This document shows positions 50,824 through 59,452 of a stretch of DNA of 64,000 bases, piece by piece. The position numbers were made by a program, and so were the translations under genes. The DNA comes from Geodermatophilus dictyosporus. GTDB taxonomy: Bacteria; Actinomycetota; Actinomycetes; Mycobacteriales; Geodermatophilaceae. Position 1 is the stretch's first letter; each line of letters begins with the position of its first letter. Location: NCBI RefSeq assembly GCF_900115505.1, contig NZ_FOWQ01000008.1, forward strand, positions 186,001 through 250,000, given 5' to 3'. The notes beneath the pieces were generated by a model. That model saw only the letters and a program-made list of their open reading frames with translations. It had not been told where the DNA came from and did not search any database.

Positions 50824-52289
50824 CCCGCCCGCTGACCCTCGCGGCCGTCGACCTGGGCGCCTCCAGCGGCCGGGTGATGGCCGCGCGGGTCGGCCCCGGG
50901 CAGCTGGACCTCACCGAGGTGCACCGCTTCCCCAACCGGCCGGTGCGCACCGCCGGCACGCTGCACTGGGACGTCCTCGGCCTCTACGCCGGGGTGCTCG
51001 ACGGGCTGCGCGCCGCCGGCCGGGAGGCCGACGGCGGTGCGGTCGACGGCATCGGCATCGACAGCTGGGCGGTCGACGTCGGCCTGCTCGACGCCGACGG
51101 CGCGCTGCTGGGCAACCCGGTGCACTACCGCGACCGCCGGCACGAGACCGCGGTGTCGGCGGTGCACGCGCTCGTCCCGCCCGACGAGCTCTACGCCGTC
51201 AACGGCCTGCAGCACCTGCCGTTCAACACGGTCTTCCAGCTCGCCGCGATGCGCGGGACGGCGCGGTTCGCCGCCGCCCGGCAGGCGCTGCTGGTGCCCG
51301 ACCTGCTGGCCTACTGGCTCACCGGGGCGCGCGGCGCGGAGGTCACCAACGCCTCCACGACCGGGCTGCTCGACGCGACGACGCGGCAGTGGGCCACCGG
51401 TCTGCTCGACCGGCTCGACCTCCCGCGCGACCTGCTCCCCGACCTGGTGCAGCCGGGCGGGGAGATCGGCCGGCTGACCGCCGAGGTGCGTGCGGAGACC
51501 GGCCTGGGCGAGGTGCCGGTGCTCGCGGTGGGGTCGCACGACACGGCCTCGGCGGTCGTCGGCGTCCCGGCGGAGGGCGACCGGTTCGCCTACGTCTCCT
51601 GCGGCACGTGGTCGCTGGTGGGCGTGGAGCTGGAGAAGCCGGTGCTCACCGCGGCGAGCCGGGACGCGGGGTTCACCAACGAGCTCGGCGTCGACGGCAC
51701 GGTGCGCTACCTGCACAACGTCATGGGGCTGTGGCTGCTGCAGGAGTCGCTGCGCACCTGGGCGGCGGCGGGCCTGCCGGCCGACCTGCCCGAGCTGCTC
51801 GCCGCGGCGGCCCGGGTGCCGGCGTTCACCGCGGTGGTCGACGTCGACGACCCGCGCTTCCTGCCGCCCGGCGACGTGCCGAGCCGGATCGCGCTGGCCT
51901 GCGCGGCCACCGGCCAGGCACCGCCGCAGGGCCAGGCCGAGACGGTGCGCTGCATCGTCGACAGCCTGGCGCTGGCCTACCGGCGGACCGTGCGGCGGGC
52001 GGTCGAGCTCTCCGGCCGCGAGGTCGACGTCGTCCACGTGGTGGGCGGGGGAACACGCAACGCGCTGCTGTGCCAGCTCACCGCCGACGCCTGTGGCCTG
52101 CCGGTGCTCGCCGGGCCGGTGGAGGCCGCGGCGCTGGGCAACGCGCTGGTGCAGGCCCGCGCCCTCGGCGGCCTCGACGGCGGGCTGGGCGAGATGCGGC
52201 GGCTGCTGCGCGGCACGCAGGCGCTGGTGGAGTACCGGCCCTCGGGATCGGCCGCCGCCTGGGACGCCGCGGAGGCGCGCCTGTCCTGA
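50820..52289 (+). CDS. rhaB: Rhamnulokinase
   Basis: This 489-residue FGGY-family sugar kinase phosphorylates L-rhamnulose at C1. Motifs: LAAVDLGASSGRVMAARVGP (phosphate 1), GIGIDSWAVDVGLLDADGAL, HYRDRRHE, NGLQHLPFNTVFQLAAM, VGSHDTASAVVGVPAEG, YVSCGTWSLVGVELEKPVLT and VHVVGGGTRNALLCQLTADA. Last gene of the rhamnose operon. The C-terminus is followed by a family A element in reverse orientation that belongs to the convergent gene. Confidence 0.93.
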   Translation: MTRPLTLAAVDLGASSGRVMAARVGPGQLDLTEVHRFPNRPVRTAGTLHWDVLGLYAGVLDGLRAAGREADGGAVDGIGIDSWAVDVGLLDADGALLGNPVHYRDRRHETAVSAVHALVPPDELYAVNGLQHLPFNTVFQLAAMRGTARFAAARQALLVPDLLAYWLTGARGAEVTNASTTGLLDATTRQWATGLLDRLDLPRDLLPDLVQPGGEIGRLTAEVRAETGLGEVPVLAVGSHDTASAVVGVPAEGDRFAYVSCGTWSLVGVELEKPVLTAASRDAGFTNELGVDGTVRYLHNVMGLWLLQESLRTWAAAGLPADLPELLAAAARVPAFTAVVDVDDPRFLPPGDVPSRIALACAATGQAPPQGQAETVRCIVDSLALAYRRTVRRAVELSGREVDVVHVVGGGTRNALLCQLTADACGLPVLAGPVEAAALGNALVQARALGGLDGGLGEMRRLLRGTQALVEYRPSGSAAAWDAAEARLS

Positions 52290-52315
52290 CCGGCCGGCCA
52301 GCGCTCGGGGCGGCT

Positions 52316-52370
52316 CCCGTGCAGGGGCCCGCGACGAGCGTGCGAGTCGTGGGGGGCACGGGGTCCTTCC
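52316..52370 (-). repeat. Dispersed hairpin element, family A copy 4
   Basis: Read on the minus strand it follows the stop at 52371 by two bases: AAGGACC, C-run with CCGTG, an ACGA/TCGT-bearing core, GGGCCCCTG, CACGGG. The outer arms CCCGTG (52316-52321 on the plus strand) and CACGGG (52357-52362) pair. It lies between the convergent rhaB and SCO6745-like genes, where it can stop both. Confidence 0.65.
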
Positions 52371-53276
52371 TCAGCCGCTGATCCGCTTGTAGACGTCGGG
52401 TGGCGCGGCGCCGCCGGCCACCACGGCCGCGGACCACTCGTCGAGCTGCCGGGTCAGGTCCGGCAGGTCCGACCCGAGCGCGGCGAGGACCGGCTCGGTG
52501 GCGGCCTCGGTGCGCGCCTCGACGTCGTCGCGCAGCCGCCGTCCCTCGGGGGTGAGCCGCCCGTCGGCGAGCAGCCCGCGGCGCTCGAGGTCGGCGTCGG
52601 CCGCGGCCATCGCCTCCGGTGACCAGCCGCGGGTGCCGGCGTAGGCGCCGTGCTCCCAGCCGACCCAGTACTCGGTCACCAGGTTCATCTGGACGGCGGT
52701 GAGGCCGGCGGCCACGTTGGCGGCCTGGTGGGCGTCGCCGCGGAACTCGCGCAGCAGCGTCGCCGCGTGCCACAGCTGCGCGAGCGGGTCGGCCGGCCAG
52801 GGCAGCGAGAGCTGGCCGGCGAACAGCGGGCGGCCCACGACGTGCGGCGCGGCGGCGTCGACCGCGCGGCGCAGCAGCTCGACCGCACCGCGGACGTCGG
52901 CGCCGGGCAGCAGCTCGCGCAGCGACACCGCCACGCCCTCCTCCCGGGCGGCGAGCACGGCGTCGCGGCCGGCGGTGGCGCGGGCCTGCTCGTACCAGGC
53001 GGTGAGCGCGCCGGGCTCGAAGACGCCGAACGCGGCGACGACGACCGGCGCGGACGGCTCGCCCATCGGTGCGGCGCGGCCCCGGACGTAGCCGGTGAGG
53101 AAGTCCAGGCCGAGGGCGGCGAGCCGGTCGTTGACCGGCTTGCCCCACCAGCTGATCGTCGCGAGCGGCTCGGCGGCGTCCCGCAGCCGCCGGCCGGGGG
53201 TGTCGGGGAGCCCCACGGCGGGACGCTCGTCCTCGAGCGGGGTGAGGAAGACCTGCTGGGCCTGGGCGTAGTCCAC
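52371..53276 (-). CDS. SCO6745-type helix-turn-helix protein
   Basis: This 301-residue protein matches the actinobacterial SCO6745 family: an N-terminal segment starting AQAQQVFLTPLEDERPAVGL, a helical middle (RFLTGY-like LGLDFLTGYVRGRAAPMG), FEPGALTAWYEQARA, then a winged-helix-like C-terminus with DADLERRGLLADGRLTPEGR and RTEAATEPVLAALG. Function is uncertain; the C-terminal part resembles MarR-like winged helices. GTG 53276 is the natural start. No operon partner; the next gene is divergent. Confidence 0.72.
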   Translation of the reverse strand: MDYAQAQQVFLTPLEDERPAVGLPDTPGRRLRDAAEPLATISWWGKPVNDRLAALGLDFLTGYVRGRAAPMGEPSAPVVVAAFGVFEPGALTAWYEQARATAGRDAVLAAREEGVAVSLRELLPGADVRGAVELLRRAVDAAAPHVVGRPLFAGQLSLPWPADPLAQLWHAATLLREFRGDAHQAANVAAGLTAVQMNLVTEYWVGWEHGAYAGTRGWSPEAMAAADADLERRGLLADGRLTPEGRRLRDDVEARTEAATEPVLAALGSDLPDLTRQLDEWSAAVVAGGAAPPDVYKRISG

Positions 53277-53370
53277 GGGCGCATGGTGCTCGCGGGATGC
53301 CGCCCGGGGAAGGCCGCGCCGGGTGCCGGGGTTGTCGGACGGGTCCGGCCCCGACCGTCAGGAGACCCCC

Positions 53371-54216
53371 GTGACGACCGTGCCCCTCGCGATCACCGGC
53401 TCGACCGGGCGGCTCGGCGGGCGGGTGGCCCGCCGGCTCGCCGACGCCGGCGTGGCGCAGCGGCTGCTGGTGCGCGACCCCGGCCGGGCGCCGCGGCTGC
53501 CCGGCGCCACCGCCGTGCGTGCGCCCTACGGCGACGCCGCCGCCGTCCGGGCCGCGCTGGAGGGCGCCTCGACGGTGCTCATGGTGTCGGCGTCGGAGAG
53601 CGCCGACCGGGTCGGGCAGCACCGGACCTTCGTCGACGCGGCGGTGGCCGCCGGCGTGGAGCACCTGGTCTACGTGTCCTTCCTCGGTGCCGGACCGGAG
53701 GCCACCTTCACCCTGGCCCGCGACCACGGCGCCACCGAGGAGCACGTGCGCACCCGGGGCCTGCCGGCGACCTTCCTGCGCGACTCGCTCTACGCCGACT
53801 TCGCCCCGGCGCTGGTGGGGGAGGACGGCGCGATCCGCGGCCCGGCGGGGGAGGGCCGGGCGGCCCTTGTCGCCCAGGACGACATCGCCGACGTCGCCGC
53901 GCTCGTGCTGCGCGACCCCGCCGCGCACGCCGGCCGCAGCTACGACCTCACCGGCCCGGAGGCGCTGACGCTGGGCGAGGTGGCCGCGGTGCTGACCGAC
54001 GTCACCGGCCGGGCCGTGCGCTACGTGCCGGAGACCGTCGAGGAGGCCTACGCCTCCCGCGCGTCCTACGGCGCGCCGGGCTGGCAGGTCGACGCGTGGG
54101 TGTCCACCTACACCGCGATCGCGGCCGGCGAGCTGGCCGCCGTCAGCACCGCCGTCCCCGACCTGCTGGGGCGGCCGGCGCGGACCCTGGGACAGGTGCT
54201 GCGCGCGCGGAGGTGA
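53371..54216 (+). CDS. NmrA-like NAD(P)-binding oxidoreductase/sensor
   Basis: This 281-residue atypical short-chain dehydrogenase has a Rossmann N-terminus AITGSTGRLGGRVARRLADA, then VLMVSASESADRVGQHRTFV, HLVYVSFLGAGPEATFTLAR and GRSYDLTGPEALTLGEVAAV. These are the marks of NmrA/quinone-reductase-2-like (QorB) proteins, which often sense NAD(P) or reduce quinones. GTG 53371 has AGGAGA 6-8 bases upstream. It stands alone, 33 bases before the repeat-protein gene, and may share its transcript. Confidence 0.83.
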   Translation: MTTVPLAITGSTGRLGGRVARRLADAGVAQRLLVRDPGRAPRLPGATAVRAPYGDAAAVRAALEGASTVLMVSASESADRVGQHRTFVDAAVAAGVEHLVYVSFLGAGPEATFTLARDHGATEEHVRTRGLPATFLRDSLYADFAPALVGEDGAIRGPAGEGRAALVAQDDIADVAALVLRDPAAHAGRSYDLTGPEALTLGEVAAVLTDVTGRAVRYVPETVEEAYASRASYGAPGWQVDAWVSTYTAIAAGELAAVSTAVPDLLGRPARTLGQVLRARR

Positions 54217-54249
54217 CTCGGAGGGCGATCGGCGGGTAGGGAGCGCCCC

Positions 54250-55677
54250 GTGCGCCTGCCCGGTCCCTCGGACCTCCTCGACCTGCCCCGGACGATCGCC
54301 GACTCCGTCCGCACCCTGGGTGCGACGCTGCCGCGCGCCGAGGGGCTCATCCCGCTGGCCGACGACGTGCTGCGCCGGACCCGCGCCCTGCTCGACGGCA
54401 CCGGTCCCGCGGTGACCCGGGCGGCGGCCGCGGCACCCGAGGCCCTCGACACGGCCACCGCCGTGCTGCGCCGGGTCGCCGCCGTGCTGACCCCGGAGCG
54501 GCTCTCGACCCTGGGCGCGGTGGTCGACCGGCTGGGGGCGGCGCTGGCCCCCGACCGCGTGGCCGCGGTGACCCGCGCGGCCGACGCGCTGCGGGCGCGG
54601 GCCGACGTCGTGCCGCGCGCCCTCGACGCGCTCGACGGGCTGCTGTCCTCCGACCGGCTCCCCCGGCTGGGCGAGGCGCTCGACCGGCTGGCGTCGGCCG
54701 ACCTGCTGACCCGGCTGGACCGGGCGCTGGACCTGGTGGCCGACGAGCGCCTGCAGCGGGCGCTGGACCTGCTGGCCGACCCCCGCGCGGAGCGGGCGCT
54801 GGAGCTGGCCGCGGACGACCGCGTCGGGGTCGCCCTCCACCTGGCCGCCGACGAGCGGGTCGGCCGGCTGCTCGACCTGGTCGCCGACGAGCGGATCGGC
54901 CGGGCGCTCGACCTCGCCGTCGACGAGCGGCTCGGGCAGGCGCTCGACGTCGTGACCGACGACCGGGTCGACCGGACCCTGGGCATCCTCACCGGCGACC
55001 GGGTGCAGCAGGCCCTGGACCTCGCCGCCGACCTGCGGGTCCGCGCGCTGCTCGACCTCGCGGCCGACGACCGGGTGCTCCCGCTGCTCGGCCGGCTCGA
55101 CGCGCTGCTCGCCGACGGCCGGGTCCCGCGCCTGGTGGAGCGCGCCGACGGGGTGCTGCAGGACGGGCGCCTCGCCCGGATCAGCGGCCGCCTCGACCGG
55201 CTGCTGTCCGACGAGCACCTCGACCGCACCGAGGAGGTCCTCGGGGGAGGGGAGGCGGCGGCCGCGCTGGCGCTGCTCGCCCGGCTCGACGGCGTGGTGA
55301 CCGACGACGCGGCCCGCGCGCTGGCCGCGCTGCTCGACCGGCTGCCCACCCTGCTCACGGAGGACCGGACCGCGGGCCTGGCCGCCCTCGCCGACCAGGT
55401 GCCGCGGGTGCTGCGCGGACTGGAGTCGGGGCACCTGCCGAGCTCCGCCGACCTGGGGCGGGTGCCGACGGACCTGCACGCCCTGCTCGAGCTCATGGAC
55501 GACCTGCACCAGGTGGTGTCGGGTCTGCCCGGGGCCGGCCGCGCACGCGACCGCGGGGACGACCCGCACCCGCAGGTCGAGGACCCCCGGCCGCCCGACG
55601 ACGATCCCCGGCGGGAGGCCGCGGACGCGCTGCCGGCGACCGGCGAGCCGCAGCCGGAGGACCGGCCGGGGAGCTGA
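54250..55677 (+). CDS. Repeat protein with nine exact 12-residue helical units, unknown function
   Basis: This 475-residue protein has no family I recognise. Residues 165-272 are nine contiguous 12-residue units of the form D-x-R-[VLI]-x-x-[AL]-L-[DE]-L-x-[AV], for example DERLQRALDLLA, DDRVGVALHLAA, DERIGRALDLAV. Longer 16-residue versions (DDRVLPLLGRLDALLA and on) follow to about 320, and looser versions precede (TPERLSTLGAVVDRL, APDRVAAVTRAAD). All are predicted amphipathic helices with an acidic cap, with no cysteines and no membrane segment. The last ~55 residues are polar, Pro/Asp-rich and disordered-looking. GTG 54250 follows an AGGGAG site. A rod or solenoid scaffold is likely. Confidence 0.8.
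   Translation: MRLPGPSDLLDLPRTIADSVRTLGATLPRAEGLIPLADDVLRRTRALLDGTGPAVTRAAAAAPEALDTATAVLRRVAAVLTPERLSTLGAVVDRLGAALAPDRVAAVTRAADALRARADVVPRALDALDGLLSSDRLPRLGEALDRLASADLLTRLDRALDLVADERLQRALDLLADPRAERALELAADDRVGVALHLAADERVGRLLDLVADERIGRALDLAVDERLGQALDVVTDDRVDRTLGILTGDRVQQALDLAADLRVRALLDLAADDRVLPLLGRLDALLADGRVPRLVERADGVLQDGRLARISGRLDRLLSDEHLDRTEEVLGGGEAAAALALLARLDGVVTDDAARALAALLDRLPTLLTEDRTAGLAALADQVPRVLRGLESGHLPSSADLGRVPTDLHALLELMDDLHQVVSGLPGAGRARDRGDDPHPQVEDPRPPDDDPRREAADALPATGEPQPEDRPGS
54742..55065 (+). repeat. Tandem 36-base coding repeats (9 units)
   Basis: Nine in-register 36-base units encode the 12-residue repeats of the protein at 54250. Units differ at many positions but keep codons for D-x-R-V/L/I at the start and L-D/E-L near the end. 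There are no spacers, so this is not CRISPR. The divergence indicates old duplications under selection for the protein pattern. Confidence 0.8.
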
Positions 55678-55721
55678 CGCCGGTGCGCGCCCGCGGGCGT
55701 CCGCAGGAGCAGGATGCGGGC

Positions 55722-56483
55722 ATGCCCCTGTTCACCGGCGTCGGCGTCGCCCTGGTCACCCTCTTCCGCGAGGACGGCGCGCTGGACGCCCCGGCCACCG
55801 CCGACCTGGCGGCGCAGCTGGCCGGCCTCGGCGTGCGGTGCGTGCTCGTCGCCGGGACGACGGGGGAGGCGGCCGCCCTCACCGCCGAGGAGCGGGACGC
55901 GCTCGTCGGCGCGGTGCGGGCGGCGCTGCCCGCGGAGGTCCCCGTGCTCGCCGGCACCGGCGCACCCACCGGCCGGCAGGCGGCGGCGCTGACCGGGCGT
56001 GCCTTCGCCGCGGGCGCCGACGCCGTCCTGGCGCTCTCCCCGCCCGGCGTCCCCGACCCGCGGCCGTACTACGCAGCGGTCGCGGAGGCGGCTCCCGGCC
56101 CGCTGCTGGCCTACCACTTCCCCGGGGCCTCCGCGCCCGGCATCCCCGTCGACCTGCTGCCCGACCTGCCGGTGTCCGGGCTCAAGGACTCCTCGGGGGA
56201 CGCCGGCCGGCTGCTGCACGAGTGCGACGTCCTCGCCGGTGACCTCTACACGGGAGCGGCGTCCCTGGTCGGGCTCTGCGGCGCGATCGGTGCCGCCGGC
56301 GCCCTGGTGGCGGCCGCCAACGTCGCCCCCGAGCTGTGCGTCGCGGCGCTGGGCGGGGACGCCGACGCCCAGGTGCGGCTCGCCGCGGTCGACCGCGGTG
56401 CCTCGGCCGACTTCCCGGCGGGCTACAAGCGGGCGGCCGCGGCGCGCTTCGGCACGTCGGTGGTCACCCGGGTGGGCGCCTGA
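55722..56483 (+). CDS. DapA-family (dihydrodipicolinate synthase-like) aldolase
   Basis: This 253-residue class I TIM-barrel lyase is somewhat shorter than DapA (~290). It has the GTTGEAAALTAEER phosphate/keto-acid motif (about 45-58), LALSPPGVPDPRPYY, and the Schiff-base Lys155 in VSGLKDSSGDA. The usual Tyr-x-x-Pro is AYHFPGASAPG. Members cleave or make 2-keto-3-deoxy sugar acids as well as dihydrodipicolinate. It is convergent with an IlvD/Edd-type dehydratase (6 bases between stops), which supports a 2-keto-3-deoxy-aldonate aldolase role. ATG 55722 is taken; the frame upstream is GC noise. Confidence 0.83.
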   Translation: MPLFTGVGVALVTLFREDGALDAPATADLAAQLAGLGVRCVLVAGTTGEAAALTAEERDALVGAVRAALPAEVPVLAGTGAPTGRQAAALTGRAFAAGADAVLALSPPGVPDPRPYYAAVAEAAPGPLLAYHFPGASAPGIPVDLLPDLPVSGLKDSSGDAGRLLHECDVLAGDLYTGAASLVGLCGAIGAAGALVAAANVAPELCVAALGGDADAQVRLAAVDRGASADFPAGYKRAAAARFGTSVVTRVGA

Positions 56484-56489
56484 CCGGGC

Positions 56490-58208
56490 TCAGTGGGACT
56501 CCCGGCTGACCGCCGACCCGCTGGAGCCGACGAGGAAGTCCAGGTCCGCGCCGGTGTCGGCCTGCAGCACGTGGTCGACGTAGAGCCGCTCCCAGCCGCG
56601 CCGGGGGGCCGCGAAGCCGGCGACGGTCGCCTCGCTCGGCGCGCGGGCGGCCAGCTCGTCGTCCGGGACCTCGACGTCGATCCGCCGCGCCGCGACGTCG
56701 AGCGAGACGACGTCGCCGGTGCGCACCCGCGCCAGGGGCCCGCCGGCCGCGGCCTCCGGCGCCACGTGCAGGACGACGGTGCCGTACGCGGTGCCGCTCA
56801 TCCGGCCGTCGCAGACCCGCACCATGTCGCGCACCCCCTGCTCGAGCAGCTTCCTCGGCAGCGGCATGTTGGAGACCTCGGGCATGCCGGGGTAGCCCTT
56901 CGGGCCGCAGCCGCGCAGGACGAGCACCGAGTCGGCGTCCACGTCGAGGTCGGGGTCGTCGACGCGGGCGGAGAAGTCCTCGATCGAGTCGAAGACGACT
57001 GCCCGGCCGCGGTGCCGCATCAGGTGCGGTGAGGCCGCGGCCGGCTTGACCACCGCCCCGTCGGGAGCGAGGTTGCCGCGCAGGACGGCGATGCCGCCGT
57101 GCTCGACCAGGGGCTCCCCGCGGGGCCGGATGACCTCCGGGTCCCAGATCGGGGCGTCGTCGAGGGCGTCGACCAGCGGTCGGCCGGTGACGGTGAGCGC
57201 GGTCGGGTCGAGCAGGTCGCGGACCTGGCCCAGCACGGCGAGCAGGCCCCCGGCGCGGTGGAGGTCCTCCATGAGGAACCGCCCGGCCGGGAGCAGGTCG
57301 ACGAGCACCGGCACGCCCGAGCCGATGCGGTCGAAGTCGTCGAGCGTCAGGTCGATCCCCAGCCGGCCGGCGACGGCCAGCAGGTGGACGACGGCGTTCG
57401 TCGACCCGCCGATCGCGGCCAGCGCCACGATGGCGTTGGCGAACGACCCCGCGGTGAGGAACGTCGAGGGCCGGCGGTCGGCGGCCACCATCTCCACCGC
57501 CAGCCGACCGCTCCCGTGCGCGGCCTCCAGCAGGCGGCTGTCCGCGGCGGGGGTGCCGGCGACCCCGGGCACGACGGTGCCCAGCGCCTCGGCGACGAGC
57601 GCCATGGTCGAGGCGGTGCCCATCGTGTTGCAGTGTCCGCGGCTGCGGATCATCGCCGACTCCGAGCGGGCGAACTCCTCGGCGGACAGGGTGCCGGCGC
57701 GGACCTCCTCCGACAGCCGGAACACGTCGGTGCCGCAGCCCAGCGGCACCCCGCGGAAGGTGCCGGTCAGCATGGGCCCGCCCGGGACGACGACGGCGGG
57801 CAGGTCGACCGAGGCGGCGGCCATGAGCAGCGACGGGATCGTCTTGTCGCACCCGCCGAGCAGGACCAGCCCGTCGACCGGGTTGGCCCGGAACGCCTCC
57901 TCCATCTGCATCGCGGCCAGGTTGCGCCAGAGCATCGCCGTGGGCCGGACCTGCGTCTCGCCCAGGCCGAACACCGGCAGCTCCAGCGGGGTGCCGCCGG
58001 CGGCGTGGACGCCGTCGCGCACGGCGGCCGCGACCTCGGAGAGGTGCCGGTTGCAGGGCACCAGGTCGGAGGCGGTGTTGGCGATGGCGATCTGCGGGCG
58101 GCCGAACGCGTCGTCCGGGAGGCCGCGGCGCATCCACGCGCGGTGGATGTAGGCGTTGCGGACGTCGCCGGAGTACCACGCCGCGCTGCGCAGGGTCACG
58201 CCCGCCAT
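56490..58208 (-). CDS. IlvD/Edd family dehydratase (sugar-acid dehydratase-like)
   Basis: This 572-residue Fe-S dehydratase has cluster cysteines in DLVPCNRHLSE, LLGGCDKTIPSLLMAA and MIRSRGHCNTMGTASTMALV, plus GGSTNAVVHLLAVAGRLGID and CDGRMSGTAYGTVVLHV. The N-terminus RSAAWYSGDVRNAYIHRAWM is that of the pentonate/hexonate dehydratase branch (arabinonate, xylonate), not IlvD of valine synthesis. It dehydrates a sugar acid to a 2-keto-3-deoxy acid for the adjacent aldolase. The ATG at 58208 lies only 9 bases from the divergent dehydrogenase start; GTG 58199 is the alternative. Confidence 0.87.
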   Translation of the reverse strand: MAGVTLRSAAWYSGDVRNAYIHRAWMRRGLPDDAFGRPQIAIANTASDLVPCNRHLSEVAAAVRDGVHAAGGTPLELPVFGLGETQVRPTAMLWRNLAAMQMEEAFRANPVDGLVLLGGCDKTIPSLLMAAASVDLPAVVVPGGPMLTGTFRGVPLGCGTDVFRLSEEVRAGTLSAEEFARSESAMIRSRGHCNTMGTASTMALVAEALGTVVPGVAGTPAADSRLLEAAHGSGRLAVEMVAADRRPSTFLTAGSFANAIVALAAIGGSTNAVVHLLAVAGRLGIDLTLDDFDRIGSGVPVLVDLLPAGRFLMEDLHRAGGLLAVLGQVRDLLDPTALTVTGRPLVDALDDAPIWDPEVIRPRGEPLVEHGGIAVLRGNLAPDGAVVKPAAASPHLMRHRGRAVVFDSIEDFSARVDDPDLDVDADSVLVLRGCGPKGYPGMPEVSNMPLPRKLLEQGVRDMVRVCDGRMSGTAYGTVVLHVAPEAAAGGPLARVRTGDVVSLDVAARRIDVEVPDDELAARAPSEATVAGFAAPRRGWERLYVDHVLQADTGADLDFLVGSSGSAVSRESH

Positions 58209-58217
58209 CCTGGCGCT

Positions 58218-59249
58218 GTGTCGAGGACGGTGCGCGCGGTCGTGCTCTCCGGGCCGGGGAGGTGCGCGGTGGAGGAGGTGCCCGCCCCGACCGCCGTCCC
58301 GGGCGAGGTGGTCGTCGACGTGGAGCGGGTCGGCGTCTGCGGCACCGACGTCGAGCTGTTCACCGGCGAGCTGTCCTACCTGGAGACGGGGCACTCCTCG
58401 TACCCGCTGCGGCCCGGCCACGAGTGGTGCGGCCGGGTCACCGCGGTGGGCGACGGGGTCGATCCGGCCTGGCTCGGCCGGCGCGTCACGGGGGACACGA
58501 TGCTCGGCGACCGGGTCTGCCGCCGGTGCCGGCGCGGGCAGCAGCACGTGTGCGAGGACCGGCAGGAGGTGGGCATCCGGGGTGACCGCCCCGGCGCGCT
58601 GGCCGAGCAGCTCGCCGTCCCGGCGGAGTCGCTGCACGAGCTGCCCGACTCCGTCGACCCGGTGCTCGGCGCGCTCGTCGAGCCGGGGGGCAACGCCTGG
58701 CGCGCGGCGCAGGCGGCCGCGGTGGCCTCCGGCGACCGCGCGCTGGTGATCGGGCCCGGGACGATCGGCCTGCTGACGGCGATGTTCCTGCGGGCGCGAG
58801 GCGCCGAGGTGCACCTGCTCGGCGTCACCCCGGCCTCGCTCGACTTCGCCCGCGGTCTCGGCTTCGCCGACGCGTGGACCCGCGACACCCTCCCGGACCT
58901 GCCGTTCGACGCCGTCGTCGACGCCTCGACCGCCCCCGGGTCCCCGGCCCTGGCCCTCGACCTGGTGGAGCCCGCCGGCCGCGTCGTCTGCATCGGCATC
59001 GCCGGTACGCCGAGCACGATCGACACCCGGACGCTGCTGCTCAAGGACGTCACGGCGGTCGGGGTCCTCTCGGCGTCCCCGGGGCTGGCTCCGACGATCG
59101 CCGCCTACCGGACCGGTGCGGTCGACCCCCGGCCGCTGGTCTGCGCGACCGTCGGCCTCGCGGAGGTCGGCGCCGTGCTCGCCGGCGGGCGCCCCCGGGG
59201 CAGCGGCGCGGGACCCAAGGTCCACGTCGACCCGCGGCTGCCCGCCTGA
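58218..59249 (+). CDS. Zinc-dependent alcohol/sugar dehydrogenase (MDR family)
   Basis: This 343-residue medium-chain dehydrogenase has the catalytic zinc site VGVCGTDVELFTGE and PGHEWCGRVTAVGDG, Rossmann motif ALVIGPGTIGLLTAMFLRA, and the structural-zinc loop DRVCRRCRRGQQHVC, in which the first of four ligands is Asp and not Cys. It probably oxidises an aldose or sugar alcohol to the lactone or acid used by the divergent dehydratase. GTG 58218 or GTG 58230 are possible; neither has a strong ribosome site, so a leaderless mRNA is likely. A family B hairpin follows. Confidence 0.86.
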   Translation: MSRTVRAVVLSGPGRCAVEEVPAPTAVPGEVVVDVERVGVCGTDVELFTGELSYLETGHSSYPLRPGHEWCGRVTAVGDGVDPAWLGRRVTGDTMLGDRVCRRCRRGQQHVCEDRQEVGIRGDRPGALAEQLAVPAESLHELPDSVDPVLGALVEPGGNAWRAAQAAAVASGDRALVIGPGTIGLLTAMFLRARGAEVHLLGVTPASLDFARGLGFADAWTRDTLPDLPFDAVVDASTAPGSPALALDLVEPAGRVVCIGIAGTPSTIDTRTLLLKDVTAVGVLSASPGLAPTIAAYRTGAVDPRPLVCATVGLAEVGAVLAGGRPRGSGAGPKVHVDPRLPA

Positions 59250-59347
59250 GCGGAGCGGCCGAGGTGGGCCGGCCGGGCGAGCTCCGGTGCGCTCGCCGGC
59301 ACCGACCCGACCGGGGGCACCTGCCCTGACCACCCGGCCTCACCCCG

Positions 59348-59430
59348 CGCGTCCTCCCGCACCGCAGCGCGTCCTCCCTCACCGTGCACGGCCAGGGAGG
59401 ACGCGCTGGGATCAGGTGACCTGCTCGTCG
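59348..59430 (+). repeat. Dispersed hairpin element, family B copy 2
   Basis: This element aligns with 38073-38155. The stem is CAGCGCGTCCTCCCT (59365-59379) pairing with AGGGAGGACGCGCTG (59394-59408), 15 bp, preceded by the same GTCCTCCCGCACCGCAG and followed by GATCAGGTGACCTG. Stem bases differ from copy 1 on both arms but still pair. It lies 98 bases after the dehydrogenase stop and upstream of the GH3 gene, and probably ends the dehydrogenase transcript. The remaining sequence between 59250 and 59452 holds nothing else I can name. Confidence 0.72.
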
Positions 59431-59452
59431 CCCGCGGCCCCCAGGAGCTCCC

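Noticed and set aside
54742..55065. Possible CRISPR array from 36-base periodicity
   Set aside because: Units are contiguous with no spacers, diverge from each other, and keep an open frame with a protein pattern, so they are coding repeats.
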